Shown here in pieces: positions 33,926-45,046 of a stretch of DNA of 64,000 nucleotides. This DNA comes from Pseudeuparius sepicola (taxonomy: Eukaryota > Arthropoda > Insecta > Coleoptera > Anthribidae). The notes under the pieces were generated by a model. That model was not told where the DNA came from. It ran no database searches and worked only from the letters and a program-made list of their open reading frames with translations. Numbering within the stretch: position 1 is the first letter of the stretch; each line of letters begins with the position of its first letter. The stretch is taken from NCBI GenBank assembly GCA_963920635.1, contig OY987298.1, positions 111,094,035-111,158,034 on the forward strand. Direction: 5' to 3'. Made by a program: the position numbers and the translations under genes.

Positions 33926-34095
33926 ATCTTTTTTGTAATCTATTTATTGCTGAAATCCATTTGTCTCTAATATCACCTTATCTCTTGGAAAACTGCAAAG
34001 TTATTAGCAAAGATTTTTAAAACTACATATTTAATAATAAGGCTTACGAATGAAAAGAAACCCCACTGTTCTTATGCTTTCCACCCTGTTTGGTA

Positions 34096-35077
34096 CAGGG
34101 TTATGCACATAACATTTTACCCCCCTTGACTCTCTTATTTTTCGTGATAGAAAAAAATGGTAAATAGAAAAGTTGTAGGGAATTTTCTTGCGAGTTTAAA
34201 GAGCATATCAGATCTGCCGATATACAGGGTGTTGTCAAGATAGAAACCAAACCTATTTTTTTAAAATAGAACACCCTGTATATTATTGGTTTTTCAAATC
34301 TATTCTTTATTGCAATTCCAACGATATATATATATGGAATATGTTTGGTTCAATGGTTTACTCGGAATTTGCTCTCATAACAAAAGTTTGACATTTGACA
34401 GTTGTAAACCATTCGGTTTAGTTTTGTAGTTTCTTGCAATAAATAAATAAAAAATAATAAACATAAAAACAAACCAGATTTACAAATCTGGTTTGTATGA
34501 ATTTGACCTATATATTATAAACTACTATGAAATTAGCATCTACATTATAAAAGATGTTCGATGGCGCCTCCATCCTGCGCAAGAAGAGATTATATCGCTT
34601 AACTAGGCTTCTCTTAAAATTTATTACTGCGCCAGATTCATTGAGGAGTCGCATTTCTTCAGTTATCTTCTGTTTTAATTGGTTGATATCGTTTGTTCTT
34701 TCAAATGTCAAACTTTTGTTATTATGACAGTTTATTATTTTTCATGGCAATCTGGATATTTAACTAATAGGTATATAATAATCCAGTATTTAAAAGCAAA
34801 TTGCGAGTAAACCATTGAACCAAACATATGACATATATATATATATATCGTTGGAATCGGAATGAAGAATAGATTTGAAAAAAACAATAACATACAGGGT
34901 GTTCTATTTAAAAAACATAGGTTTGCTTTGTATCTTGACAACACCCTGTATATCGGCAGATCTGATATGCTCTTTAAACTCACAATAAAATTCCCTACGA
35001 CTTTTCTATTTACCATTTTTTTCTATCACGAAAAATAAAAGAGTTAAGGGGGGTAAAATGTTATGTGCATAACCCTG
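34096..35077. mobile_element. 982-bp mariner-type foldback nested in the P-like element
   Basis: It is flanked by TA (34094-34095, 35078-35079). The corresponding site in copy A (GGTACATCC, near 5430 on the other strand) and in the tandem duplicate near 33898 is unoccupied, so the borders are well supported. The arms of about 300-350 bp begin CAGGGTTATGCACATAACAT. Each arm contains a smaller ~57-bp palindrome bounded by TACAGGGTGTT and AACACCCTGTA (34225-34281, 34893-34951). The centre keeps the end of a transposase on the minus strand. Confidence 0.85.
34508..34711 (-). pseudogene. Tc1/mariner-type transposase C-terminal remnant
   Basis: This 67-residue frame reads TNDINQLKQKITEEMRLLNE and SLVKRYNLFLRRMEA. 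It resembles the final helices of Tc1/mariner transposases, in which an L-x-x-R/K-I-x-E-x segment precedes an Arg-rich helix. No catalytic residues are present. Its location between the inverted arms mirrors the transposase scrap in the 2026-3252 element. Confidence 0.45.
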
Positions 35078-35260
35078 TACATCCAAATACACAACAGGAG
35101 TTGACCATCTTTTTGTAATCTACATACGACAGAGAATGTAGCCACATAGCTAAATTAAATTTTCTCTCTGATAAAAATATTAAACCAAACACCAACTAAG
35201 AAAACTCAATGCCGTTTTATATAAAACTACAACCGCGACACGATCTCAAATCAAATATAA

Positions 35261-35405
35261 GCTCTGTTCGTGTTCAATTTTAAGAACTGTCCCAAAACGA
35301 TTCTCGTACTATCATTAGTAAATTAAAATCCCCGGGACTGTTTTAGACCAATGACAGTACGAGAACCGTTTTGGGACGGTCCTTAAAATTGAACGCGAAC
35401 AGAGC
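35261..35405. mobile_element. 145-bp palindromic MITE
   Basis: The arms begin GCTCTGTTCGYGTTCAATTT and the element is inserted in copy B of the P-like transposon but absent from copy A. Flanks are TATAA on the left and AATAA on the right, similar to the 5-bp duplication of the related element at 25039-25182. Confidence 0.7.
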
Positions 35406-35639
35406 AATAAATATAATAATTATTGGGACAGAAGGAAAATGACGTTTGACGACGGAACTCGTTTAAAGCACAGGACAGAAAAAATAGAAGTTAAGACAGT
35501 TTGATGTTTTACCTATTTTGTGTTATGTGGTTTTTGCCGGAATCGGCTGATTTATTTACTATTTCACTTAAGTTTGGCTGCCAGTTTCTCTCTCTACCCA
35601 CCTTCCATCTACTTGTCGATTCAATGGGACGAACTAACA

Positions 35640-36073
35640 TGGTAGTGTCTATCTTGATTGTGAAAAGATATTAAACCTATGGAAAGTAACAAACAAATAT
35701 ATCTTATTGTAAGTTATTAACAGTAGAATCTGCAAGATTAATTTTAGAATTTTGTTTATAACGGAAAGGCGGAAAGTGTTTTATATATGCTCACATTTAT
35801 CCACTAACCTCTGCAAGGAAGTCATTTAAAAATTTAGCCATCAAAGGACAGGTATTATAGATCGGGAGTAAGTGACAGATTTTTGGATGTGATTTTACAC
35901 TGTAGGTATGACTTTCAGAGGGCATTATAATGAATATATTTCCAAGATAGTAGGTACATGAGCCTTCATTTATTCCAAAACTATATTTTTATACGATTTC
36001 AGTCAGGCTGCCATATGTGTTTTATAATGAAGTTAAAAATAGAAAATTCCTCTTGAAAACCATAGAGCTCATG
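35640..36073. other. AT-rich stretch, nothing recognised
   Basis: I see no coding pattern or element ends between the P-like element's duplication and the next TIR element. Confidence 0.4.
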
Positions 36074-36286
36074 TCAGCGTGGCCACTATTATGGTCATGC
36101 GAACTATTATGGTCACACCCACAGTTCTTGTTATAAAACTGCTGAAGAAAATATGGCATGCTTATGCATGCTTATGCCCAATTATGTGAATGATAACATT
36201 CACTGGCAGCCCGTTAGAAAATGCGTAAAAATTATTTATTAAAATAAAAGTGACCATTATAATAATAGCACTTTGGGTCCACGCTG
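36074..36286. mobile_element. ~213-bp TIR element (TCAGCGTGG ends)
   Basis: The ends TCAGCGTGGCCACTATTATG and the complement of a TCAGCGTGGACCC...CTATTATTATAATGGTC end are inverted. A direct repeat of ACTATTATGGTCA lies within the left end. The target duplication is not clear. Confidence 0.45.
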
Positions 36287-36619
36287 ATGGTGTGCCTATG
36301 TCACCATCAGCTGTTTCGCATTACATAGGTACTACCGCGCCAACTATAGTTTCAACTGTCCAAAAGACCGGTCCCTGTGAATCCTCAACACCATAGAGTT
36401 GGAGGATTTAGGGGTATGACTGGGTGAATTTAGAAAAAAATATATGATGCAACCCTGCATTTAATGTCACTGTGCTCGATTGCGATTTGCCATTATGTAA
36501 ATGTAAAAGCTGTATAATAGTTGGTTGATATGGAATGTTATCTAACCAACTTAATGTTATAATCTTTGTTTAGTTATATTTAATTATATTAATGGGGGTA
36601 TCCCATAAATAAATAAATA

Positions 36620-37354
36620 CTGCCCTGTTTAATGGAAGCGCCATATATGCAAGAATATGGTTTTGTGATAATTAATTGTGGTTTTGTCTTATACCAAAGA
36701 TCATAATACTGGAATATTATGATCTTTGCTTATACCTCCTGCCATCAACAATTTTTAAATATCCAAAGTGATTTTTTTTTTTGGGAATGAAACACCAAAT
36801 GCGTTAAAAATTTTCCTGATTGAATAACTTGCTAATTAATTTGAAACTTTTGAAGAAACTGCATATATACGACAATTTTATTGTTCAAAATGTTAATTTG
36901 AATTACCGTATTTGTGAGATAGCAAACTAAAAACACAGGTAAACAGAAAACCTATATTTACGAATTTTTATTGTTATAACAATATACAATATATCATATC
37001 TGTGATATCTTGGTTTTAAGTTAAATAAAAAACTATAAAAAACCTTAGAACTTTCATAGGTACTAACTTGCGTTCTTTTTTTTTTGTAATATCCTGTGTT
37101 TACTTATAAAAATTGTAATATACCGCAAATGATCTTAACACTTTGCAAGGTAGTTGTCCCTTATATGGTACAAGTATGGCAACTACTTCTAACAACTACT
37201 GCACCATATGGCAAATCTTACAAGCCAAATGGAAAAACTGCATATACGGCAAACACAAAAAATAAGTAGGTGGATAATCATCTGAAGAGTCCAATTATGC
37301 AATAAACGAAAATCATGAAAATGTTGGTTATGGCGTTTTCATTAGACAGGGCAG
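36620..37354. mobile_element. 735-bp TIR element (CTGCCCTGT ends, AATA duplication)
   Basis: The inverted ends CTGCCCTGTTTAATGGAAGC and CTGCCCTGTCTAATGAAAAC (the latter on the other strand) are flanked by AATA on both sides. Internal ATATGCA/CATATACGGC motifs recur near both ends. No coding sequence is recognised. Confidence 0.55.
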
Positions 37355-37561
37355 AATAATAGTTCAAAGCCAAAATAGAACATTCACAGTGATCCAAAAC
37401 TGTCTTAGTTGTGTAAATAGGAAAACGTGGGCCCATGTTCAAAATTACAAGTAACCCTGTCTCCCTAGATTTCTTTCAATTCAAAATTATTTATTTAAAA
37501 TTATTTTTTAAATATTATCAGTACTTCCACATAAAATTTTTGATGTCCATTATGTAATGTA

Positions 37562-37822
37562 AATTTAAAAATTTCAATATTTCCATCAAACCGAGCCGCG
37601 AATTCTAGAACCGTAAGATATGTGGAAAATACTGACATGTTTTATGACTTTCATTGCCAGTCACTATTTCTCCAAGATTTTGCCAAAATGGATGTATTTG
37701 TTCGTAAAAACATAGAAAATGACATATCACTCCCTTTGAAATTTACCACATTATTACACAGGATGAATTCGACCGACTTGTATTTATTTAGGAAGCAACT
37801 TGCAGATTTTAACAATTATTAG
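37562..37822 (+). other. Unidentified protein-like open frame
   Basis: A plus-strand frame runs in phase from about 37562 to a TAG at 37820-37822. It includes ISIFPSNRAANSRTVRYVEN, YDFHCQSLFLQDFAKMD and FTTLLHRMNSTDLYLFRKQL. The composition looks coding (varied, few homopolymers), but there is no ATG with good context and no family I recognise. It could be a terminal exon of an unknown gene or a transposon scrap. It lies about 600 bp beyond the talin stop codon, on the opposite strand. Confidence 0.3.
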
Positions 37823-37977
37823 TATTTTTTCAAGGTCCTTTGTAACTTTGTCCATGCTAAAAAGGGACCTTTAGTAAAATAGTTAAGCCTTAAGCCAGAA
37901 CCCACAACTGAATTATTATTCGACTCTGTGCTCTGTCATCAATTGAGGATATGGAAAGACAAAGTTTTTATTAATAT

Positions 37978-37983
37978 TTTATT
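37978..37983 (-). terminator. Candidate poly(A) signal for talin
   Basis: AATAAA occurs on the minus strand here and at 37967-37972, about 420-440 nt beyond the talin stop codon. Another AATAAA at 38384-38389 is only 15 nt past the stop and would give an unusually short 3' UTR. Sequence alone cannot choose. Confidence 0.3.
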
Positions 37984-38403
37984 TTCACGGACATTAAATT
38001 ACAGTACAAAGTACAAATTAAAAATTATACAATCATTGGAACATTCCACTTTTAAAAGTATATATTAAAATTTATACAGAAATTTTAGATATTTTAGGCA
38101 CTTTACTATCCAAATCCTAATGTCAGAGCTTCATAAAGCATTTGCAGGCACTTTTCAGTATTAAATTACATAATATACATGTGGAGAGAACCGTGTTTAT
38201 ATAAAACTATATAAAGCTTAAATTATTATTGGCACAATAATATAAATTGTAAGTCTAAAAATATTTGGTTAAAAACAACCACAGTTAAACAAGCATAAAG
38301 TTAGCACCACAGTCAAATAACGACACCTTCAATATTTAAGTAGGTAAATTAAAAAATAAGTAAAATGTACAAGTATGGCAGCCTTTATTGCATTTTTTTG
38401 GCA

Positions 38404-39316
38404 TTATTCGAACTTGAAACTTTTTGTGGATGATTCTTTTTTCGAGGACTTTGTCATTGTTGTAGTTTTCTTTTCAATTATTTGTTGTGTCACTGATTTT
38501 TTCAACATTCTTTGCTCTAGCGTATCGTCGTCTCTTAAAACTGGAGGTTCATTGGTGTACTCAACATTGGAAGAGTATGAAGAATGATACTGATCGTCTC
38601 CACCGCCATTCTTAAAGGAACTGAAATCCCTGAGTGGTGGAGGTGGGTTGAAGTTCCCAAAATTTCCGTCTCTATCGCCTGAAGTTGTGTAATATTTATC
38701 ACTGCTCGTCGAATAGCTAACCTGTGGAGCAGATTGATAACTTTCGTATCTATATGAATCTGTTTTGTAACCTGTTGGAGTCTTAAATGTGTTCGTTGTG
38801 TATTCTGAGCTCGAATATCCGTCGGAAGCTGGGTGGTATTGACTTTGCAATGTTGTAGTACCTAATGGCGATGAAGGATATTGGGGCTTTGAAGAAGAAT
38901 AATCAAAAGCTCTTTCTTGTGTTGAACCAAAGGGCTTAGGAGAGGTATTTGAAACTCCATAACTCGGTGAAGGACTAGATACACCATAACCTCTACCTAG
39001 AGTAGCATTAGGAGTACTCGATGAGTAAGGTTGATAATTTGGAGACAAATTTTTAGGTTCCGCGTAATGAGAAGATGTGGGAGAAAATCTTGGTGCATTT
39101 TGTGAAAATGAGTTGTAGCTGGGTTGGTTATAGCTGTTAGTAATACCATAGGTGGCAGTATCTAAGTCGTTAATTTGTGGCTGCAGTAAATTCTTGGTGC
39201 GTTCAAGGGAGTTAATTTTCTCAGGGCTCTCCAGGTGACTGTAACTGTCCGTGTAGAACCGACTGGGGGATGACTGGTTGTGTGCTGAATGAGCTGAATC
39301 GTAGCCTTGCGCATAG
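38404..39316 (-). CDS. rhea: Talin, terminal coding exon: insect-type C-terminal tail
   Basis: It begins after TTTTCCAG at 39316. The first base C completes the CG left by the exon at 47780, giving Arg, and the frame runs 303 residues to TAA at 38404-38406. Vertebrate talins stop right after the dimerisation helix; insect talins carry an extension, which this exon would encode. The extension is Ser/Tyr/Pro/Asn-rich with no helices obvious: repeated SPSPSYGVS-, YSSSEYT- and SYxxYQSAPQ-like stretches, then a NFNPPPPLRDFSSF Pro-rich patch. The last ~45 residues are charged (DDDTLEQRMLKKSVTQQIIE followed by KKTTTMTKSSKK and SFKFE). It is probably disordered and could bind SH3, WW or kinase partners; that is inference. 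The identification as talin rests on exact phase joining to unmistakable talin exons upstream. Confidence 0.85.
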
Positions 39317-39339
39317 CTGGAAAAGTAAATTAGACACAT

Positions 39340-39625
39340 CAGGTATTAAAATAAGAACATTCGCCTATAATGTGAGAATATAATTTTTTTTTCACGAAAA
39401 TGAACAAATATCCAAATTTTAATGCAATGTATTTTTGATGGTAAAAAATGTCCCACCCTACTACATTTTCCAGAATAAGAATTGAAACGATTTCTAGCCT
39501 GCTCTGATGAACGCTTCTTGATAAGTAGAGAAATTCCAAATTTTCTATTTTGAATTTTCATTGGTTCAACGGTTTTCTTCAGATTTGGGACAGATTTTTA
39601 TGCAGTATTGAATGTCAAATCAGTA
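39340..39625. other. Talin intron start region
   Basis: This is the acceptor-proximal end of the ~8.5-kb talin intron (39317-47779). Short minus open frames here lie in intron sequence and look spurious. Confidence 0.5.
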
Positions 39626-40296
39626 TAGTATTTTTAAAGTCACTTGAAACAGCATAAAAAACTCTAATTGCATAAAAAAAAACTCAATATTACGCGTCAC
39701 TCAGTTTTTTAAAGATATACGCATATTCTAAAAGCAACATAATATTTCACTTTTAGGTTTTTTTTAAGGTTGTCGTCAAACACAAAGTAAAGGTTAATGC
39801 ACCATACAATATTGTCAAAAGGTCTCTAAAAAGCCATATCGATTGCAACTATTTATGCAAGTATATCCTAAAATCTGTGAAATTATCGCACGCCTATCCA
39901 CCGCATTTCGCTGTACAAGTGGCCGGCCGTCGAACAGTGTAGCCCATGCAAATATTGGTGATATATTATATTAGGCGAGCATGCAGTCAATTGTTTTTAC
40001 TACAATATATATCGTCTCTGTCTCCTTCATCTCCTTTTACTTATAATACCAGGTGAGGTTTAATATGGTTAAAAAAGTGTTTTGACTCGTATTTTATTGC
40101 CGGAAGAGCCTGTTCTCGAGCTACCCTGGTAGAATATAAATGAACTCACTTGGAACACAGTGATATACGAGGCGCGATCTATTTCATAGCTTTTACCACG
40201 CTCTGCTACTGGTAAAAATACCAGACTTATCAGCCGAAATCACCCGTATAAAATTCACAGGTTTTTATGCTGTTCCAAGTGACTTTAGAAATACTA
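39626..40296. mobile_element. 671-bp TIR element at a TA site, in talin intron
   Basis: The ends TAGTATTTTTAAAGTCACTT and TAGTATTTCTAAAGTCACTT (other strand) continue inverted through GRAACAGCATAAAAA for about 40 bp. They are flanked by TA (39624-39625, 40297-40298). No coding sequence is recognised, and the interior is AT-rich. Confidence 0.65.
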
Positions 40297-41061
40297 TACA
40301 GTTAATTTAGTATGTCATCCAGAAAGTATTTTTTACAAAACTTAAAAGATCTTGACAACTAATAATTGCTGATTAAAAAAGTAGAATGTAATTTTGTTAA
40401 ATATTTCATTGTTTTCTTTTTGCAACCACAACCTTTTTTGTGTTATTAACTTTTTCATTTTTTACAGCAGTTTTAGATGGTTTCCTATTACTGAGAATAA
40501 TTATAATTACTTACCTTGACATCAAATTCTATTTTCCTACTAAGACAGTTTCACTCTGTACATGCAAAAAATAAATATATGTTAGTAGGTAAAGGAAAAT
40601 AAAATAAATATAAGACAACAGGAACAATAGACAAAACACCACAAACGACATGCATTTCGAAAATATTTATCAGGAAATTAACAAAATGGAATAATAATGA
40701 ACCACATGTTTCATAATACATTAAACCGTTGAGTGAGGGAATAATAAGAGGCGCTACCTCCATGTATCTTAGCGAGTTAATTATTATTGTTAGTGTTAAG
40801 ATGAAGGGTAAGGATTGTCTCTCACCACAGAAAAACCGTTTTTCTGTGCTCTCACCATATGCTTGTACAGAGTGTCCCAATCGTTCCTTGGGACACTCCT
40901 GCCTCCTAGCGTTGAGTGACGCTAGAAGGCATGCAGAAAACAATATTTTTTATATTTTTATGGGGCACCATTCTTTTTGTTTAAATAAGGCAGAAAATGG
41001 GAGAGAATAAGTGGCGAGATGGTAAAAAGGGCGACAAAAAATAAGTAAGAAGGCGTTTTTC
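40297..41061. other. Unassigned intron DNA with a repeat-like segment
   Basis: The segment around 40722-40760 (CCGTTGAGTGAGGGAATAATAAGAGGCGC) is similar, inverted, to 47185-47222, so a dispersed repeat is involved. The 130-codon minus frame at 40551-40943 has no recognisable family and spans this repeat, so I do not call it a gene. Confidence 0.35.
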
Positions 41062-41151
41062 TTACACCACCAGATTTTTACCAAAAGTCACTTGCAGCAA
41101 GGGAAACAACCTCTCATAGCAGATTTGCAAAAACCAGGGGCGTAGGTACTA

Positions 41152-41426
41152 CGAGACCAGAATCATATCATTTGGCCCAGCCAATACTTGTTACATTATT
41201 TAATTTAGTGTCCTAAGTATATATATCTAGTTTTCTAATTATAATCTTAGTAAAAATTGTTTATAAAAATGTCTCAAATTACAATAATAATAGTTTGATT
41301 TGATAGTTTTCTTTTGTTTTTATTCAAAAGAGGAATTTCTAGAGGATTAAATGGGGTAATTAAATAATAGTGTCTAAAATAAAAAATAAAATATTGGCTG
41401 GGCCAAATGATATGATTCTGGTCTTG
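41152..41426. mobile_element. 275-bp MITE in satellite, TA target (copy 1)
   Basis: Inverted ends of ~35 bp (CGAGACCAGAATCATATCAT then TTGGCCCAGCCAATA) are flanked by TA. Neighbouring satellite units show the unoccupied site GGGGCGTACTATGTTC, which confirms the borders. Confidence 0.75.
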
Positions 41427-42810
41427 TATGTTCTAAAATTCGTTAAATTTTTTTCGAATTTATTTTTGGTGGAAGGCGATTTTGTTACACCACCAGATTT
41501 TTAATAAAAGTCTTTTGTAGCAAGAAAAACAACCTGTCATAGCAATTTAAAAAAAATCAGGGGCGTACTATATTCTATAAATCGTTAATTTTTTTTCTAA
41601 TTTATTTTTGATGGAAAGCGATTTTGTTACCCCACCAGTTTTTTACCAAAAGACTTTTGTTGCAAGAGAAACAACCTGTCGTAGCAGATTTGAAAAAATC
41701 AGGGGCGTACTATATTCTAAAATTTGTTAATTTTTTTCGAATTTATTTTTGGTGGAAGGTGATTTTGTTACACCACCAGATTTTTACCAAGTCTTTTGTG
41801 GCAAGAAAACCCCCCGCCGTAGCATATTTGAAAAATGTCAGGGGCGTACTATGGGCTAAAATTTTCTCGATTTTTTTTTCGATGGCGATTTTGTTACACC
41901 ACCAGATTTTTACCAAAAATCACTTGCAGCAAGAAAAACAACCTGTCATACAAATTAGAAAAAAATCAGGGGAGAACTATGTTCTAAAATTCGTTAATTT
42001 TTTTCGACTTTATTTTTGGTGGAAGGCGATTTTTTTACACCACCAGATTTTTACCAAAAGTCTTTCGTGGCAAGAAAACCCCCCCGCCGTAGCAGATTTG
42101 AAAAATGTCAGGGGCGTACTATGGGCTAGAATTTTCTCGATTTTTTTATGTTCGAAGGCGATTTTGTTATACCACCAGATTTTTACCAAAAGTCACTTGC
42201 AGCAAGAGAAACAACCTGTCATAGCAGATTTGAAAAAAATCAGGGGCGTACTATGCTCTAAAATTCGTTAATTTATTTTGAATTTATTTTTGGTGGTAGG
42301 CGACTTAGTTACACCACCAAATTTTAACCAAAAGTCTTTTGTGGCAAGAAAACCCCCCGCCGTAGCAGATTTGAAAAATGTCAGGGGCGTACTATGGGCT
42401 AAAATTTTCTCAATTTTTTTATGTTTGAAAGCGATTTTGTTATACCACCAGATTTTTACCAAAAGTGACTTGCAGCAAGAGAAACAACCTGTCATAGCAG
42501 ATTTGAAAAAAAAATCAGGGGAGTACTATGTTCTAAAATTCGTTAAATTATTTTCGAATTTATTTTGGTGGAAGGCGATTTTGTTCCAGATTTTTACCAA
42601 AAGTCTTTTGCAGCAAGAGAAACAACCTGTCATAGAAGATTTCAAAAAAATCAGGGGCGCACTATGGGCTAAAATTCGTTAAATTTTTTTCGAATTTATT
42701 TTTGGTGAAAGGCAATTTTGTTACACCACCAGATTTTTACCAAAAGTCACTTGCAGCAAGGGAAACAACCTCTCATAGCAGATTTGCAAAAACCAGGGGC
42801 GTAGGTACTA

Positions 42811-43085
42811 CGAGACCAGAATCATATCATTTGGCCCAGCCAATACTTGTTACATTATTTAATTTAGTGTCCTAAGTATATATATCTAGTTTTCTAATTA
42901 TAATCTTAGTAAAAATTGTTTATAAAAATGTCTCAAATTACAATAATAATAGTTTGATTTGATAGTTTTCTTTTGTTTTTATTCAAAAGAGGAATTTCTA
43001 GAGGATTAAATGGGGTAATTAAATAATAGTGTCTAAAATAAAAAATAAAATATTGGCTGGGCCAAATGATATGATTCTGGTCTTG
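42811..43085. mobile_element. 275-bp MITE in satellite (copy 2, by segmental duplication)
   Basis: This is identical in sequence and in satellite context to 41152-41426, exactly 1,659 bp further on. It was therefore copied with the array, not independently inserted. Confidence 0.8.
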
Positions 43086-44520
43086 TATGTTCTAAAATTC
43101 GTTAAATTTTTTTCGAATTTATTTTTGGTGGAAGGCGATTTTGTTACACCACCAGATTTTTAATAAAAGTCTTTTGTAGCAAGAAAAACAACCTGTCATA
43201 GCAATTTAAAAAAAATCAGGGGCGTACTATATTCTATAAATCGTTAATTTTTTTTCTAATTTATTTTTGATGGAAAGCGATTTTGTTACCCCACCAGTTT
43301 TTTACCAAAAGACTTTTGTTGCAAGAGAAACAACCTGTCGTAGCAGATTTGAAAAAATCAGGGGCGTACTATATTCTAAAATTTGTTAATTTTTTTCGAA
43401 TTTATTTTTGGTGGAAGGTGATTTTGTTACACCACCAGATTTTTACCAAGTCTTTTGTGGCAAGAAAACCCCCCGCCGTAGCATATTTGAAAAATGTCAG
43501 GGGCGTACTATGGGCTAAAATTTTCTCGATTTTTTTTTCGATGGCGATTTTGTTACACCACCAGATTTTTACCAAAAATCACTTGCAGCAAGAAAAACAA
43601 CCTGTCATACAAATTAGAAAAAAATCAGGGGAGAACTATGTTCTAAAATTCGTTAATTTTTTTCGACTTTATTTTTGGTGGAAGGCGATTTTTTTACACC
43701 ACCAGATTTTTACCAAAAGTCTTTCGTGGCAAGAAAACCCCCCCGCCGTAGCAGATTTGAAAAATGTCAGGGGCGTACTATGGGCTAGAATTTTCTCGAT
43801 TTTTTTATGTTCGAAGGCGATTTTGTTATACCACCAGATTTTTACCAAAAGTCACTTGCAGCAAGAGAAACAACCTGTCATAGCAGATTTGAAAAAAATC
43901 AGGGGCGTACTATGCTCTAAAATTCGTTAATTTATTTTGAATTTATTTTTGGTGGTAGGCGACTTAGTTACACCACCAAATTTTAACCAAAAGTCTTTTG
44001 TGGCAAGAAAACCCCCCACCGTAGCAGATTTGAAAAATGTCAGGGGCGTACTATGGGCTAAAATTTTCTCAATTTTTTTATGTTTGAAAGCGATTTTGTT
44101 ATACCACCAGATTTTTACCAAAAGTGACTTGCAGCAAGAGAAACAACCTGTCATAGCAGATTTGAAAAAAAAATCAGGGGAGTACTATGTTCTAAAATTC
44201 GTTAAATTATTTTCGAATTTATTTTGGTGGAAGGCGATTTTGTTCCAGATTTTTACCAAAAGTCTTTTGCAGCAAGAGAAACAACCTGTCATAGAAGATT
44301 TCAAAAAAATCAGGGGCGCACTATGGGCTAAAATTCGTTAAATTTTTTTCGAATTTATTTTTGGTGAAAGGCAATTTTGTTACACCACCAGTTTTTTACC
44401 AAAAGTCTTTTGTGGCAAGAAAACTCCTCGCCGTAGCAGATTTGAAAAATGTCTGAGGCGTACTATGGGCTAAAATTTTCTCGAATTTTTTTATGTTTGA
44501 AGGCGATTTTGTTACACCAC

Positions 44521-45046
44521 CAGATTTAGAACATAGTACGCCCCTGATTTTTTTTCAAATCTGCTATGACAGGTTGTTTCTATTGCTATAAAAGACTTTT
44601 GGTAAAAATTTGGTGGTGTAACAAAATCGCCGTCTACCAAAAATAAATTCGAAAAAAATTGACGAATTTTAGAACATAGTTCGCCTCTGATTTTTTTCAA
44701 ATCTGCTATGACAGGATGTTTCTCTTGCTGCAAGTGATTTTTGGTAAAAATCTGGTGGTGTAACAAAATCGCCTTCCACCAAAAAGAAATTCGAAAAAAT
44801 TTAACGAATTTTAGAATATAGTAAGCCCCTGATTTTTTTTAAATCTGCTATGATCTGCTACAAAAGACTTTTGGTAAAAATCTGGTGGCGTAACAAAATC
44901 GCCTTCCACCAAAAATAAGTTCCAAACATTTTTTTTACGAATTTTAGAATATAGTACGCCACTGATTTTTTTCAAATCTGCTATGACATGTTATTTCTCT
45001 TGCTGCAAGTGATTTTTGGCAAAAATCTGGTGATGTAACAAAATTG
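44521..45046 (-). repeat. Second satellite array, inverted end segment
   Basis: Orientation flips abruptly near 44525 (CCAGATTTA|GAACATAGTACGCCC). About four units of the same satellite then follow in reverse complement, with starts near 44591, 44732, 44868 and 45010. This head-to-head arrangement echoes the foldback at 12225-24975 on a smaller scale. Confidence 0.85.

Larger units (their letters stand above)
32884..35626 (-). mobile_element. P-element-like THAP-bearing transposon, copy B, with nested insertions
   Basis: A perfect 8-bp duplication GGACGAAC flanks it (32876-32883 and 35627-35634). The ends are inverted repeats (CATCGAATTGGTAAGTACCA on the left, the complement of CATTGAATCGACAAGTAGAT on the right), as in copy A at 5021-6409. 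It is longer than copy A because of three changes: a ~195-bp internal tandem duplication (about 33750-33944 repeated from 33945), a 982-bp mariner-type element at 34096-35077, and a 145-bp MITE at 35261-35405. The THAP remnant reads on the minus strand. No catalytic transposase region is present. Confidence 0.82.
41062..44379 (+). repeat. 1,659-bp higher-order tandem duplication
   Basis: Positions 41062-42720 are repeated at 42721-44379. By eye I find only one substitution (G against A near 42357 and 44016), so the duplication is very recent or has been homogenised. The block includes several satellite units and one MITE, which therefore occurs twice. Confidence 0.88.
41062..44520 (+). repeat. 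Second satellite array (~142-bp unit), plus orientation
   Basis: The degenerate tandem unit contains GATTTTGTTACACCACCAGA, TTTTTACCAAAAGTC, a CAAGARAAACAACCTGTCAT block and TCAGGGGCGTACTATG. Unit length varies around 136-145 bp and subtypes alternate (GTCTTTTGTGGC against GTCACTTGCAGC). The periodic sequence creates long but meaningless open frames such as 41624-42271. A 1,659-bp block is duplicated in tandem. It lies within the talin intron. Confidence 0.9.

Noticed and set aside
34093..35080. GTAC as a 4-bp target duplication for the nested element
   Set aside because: GTAC also fits the flanks, but TA with CAGGG..CCCTG ends is equally consistent with the empty site and matches the transposase remnant's superfamily.
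40551..40943. 130-codon minus open frame as a gene
   Set aside because: It has no family match, contains a dispersed-repeat motif and a hydrophobic AT-driven tail, and lies inside the talin intron.
41624..42271. 215-codon frame, repeated identically at 43283-43930
   Set aside because: It is a by-product of the satellite period. The predicted protein is just the translated repeat, and copies of the unit in other phases are closed.
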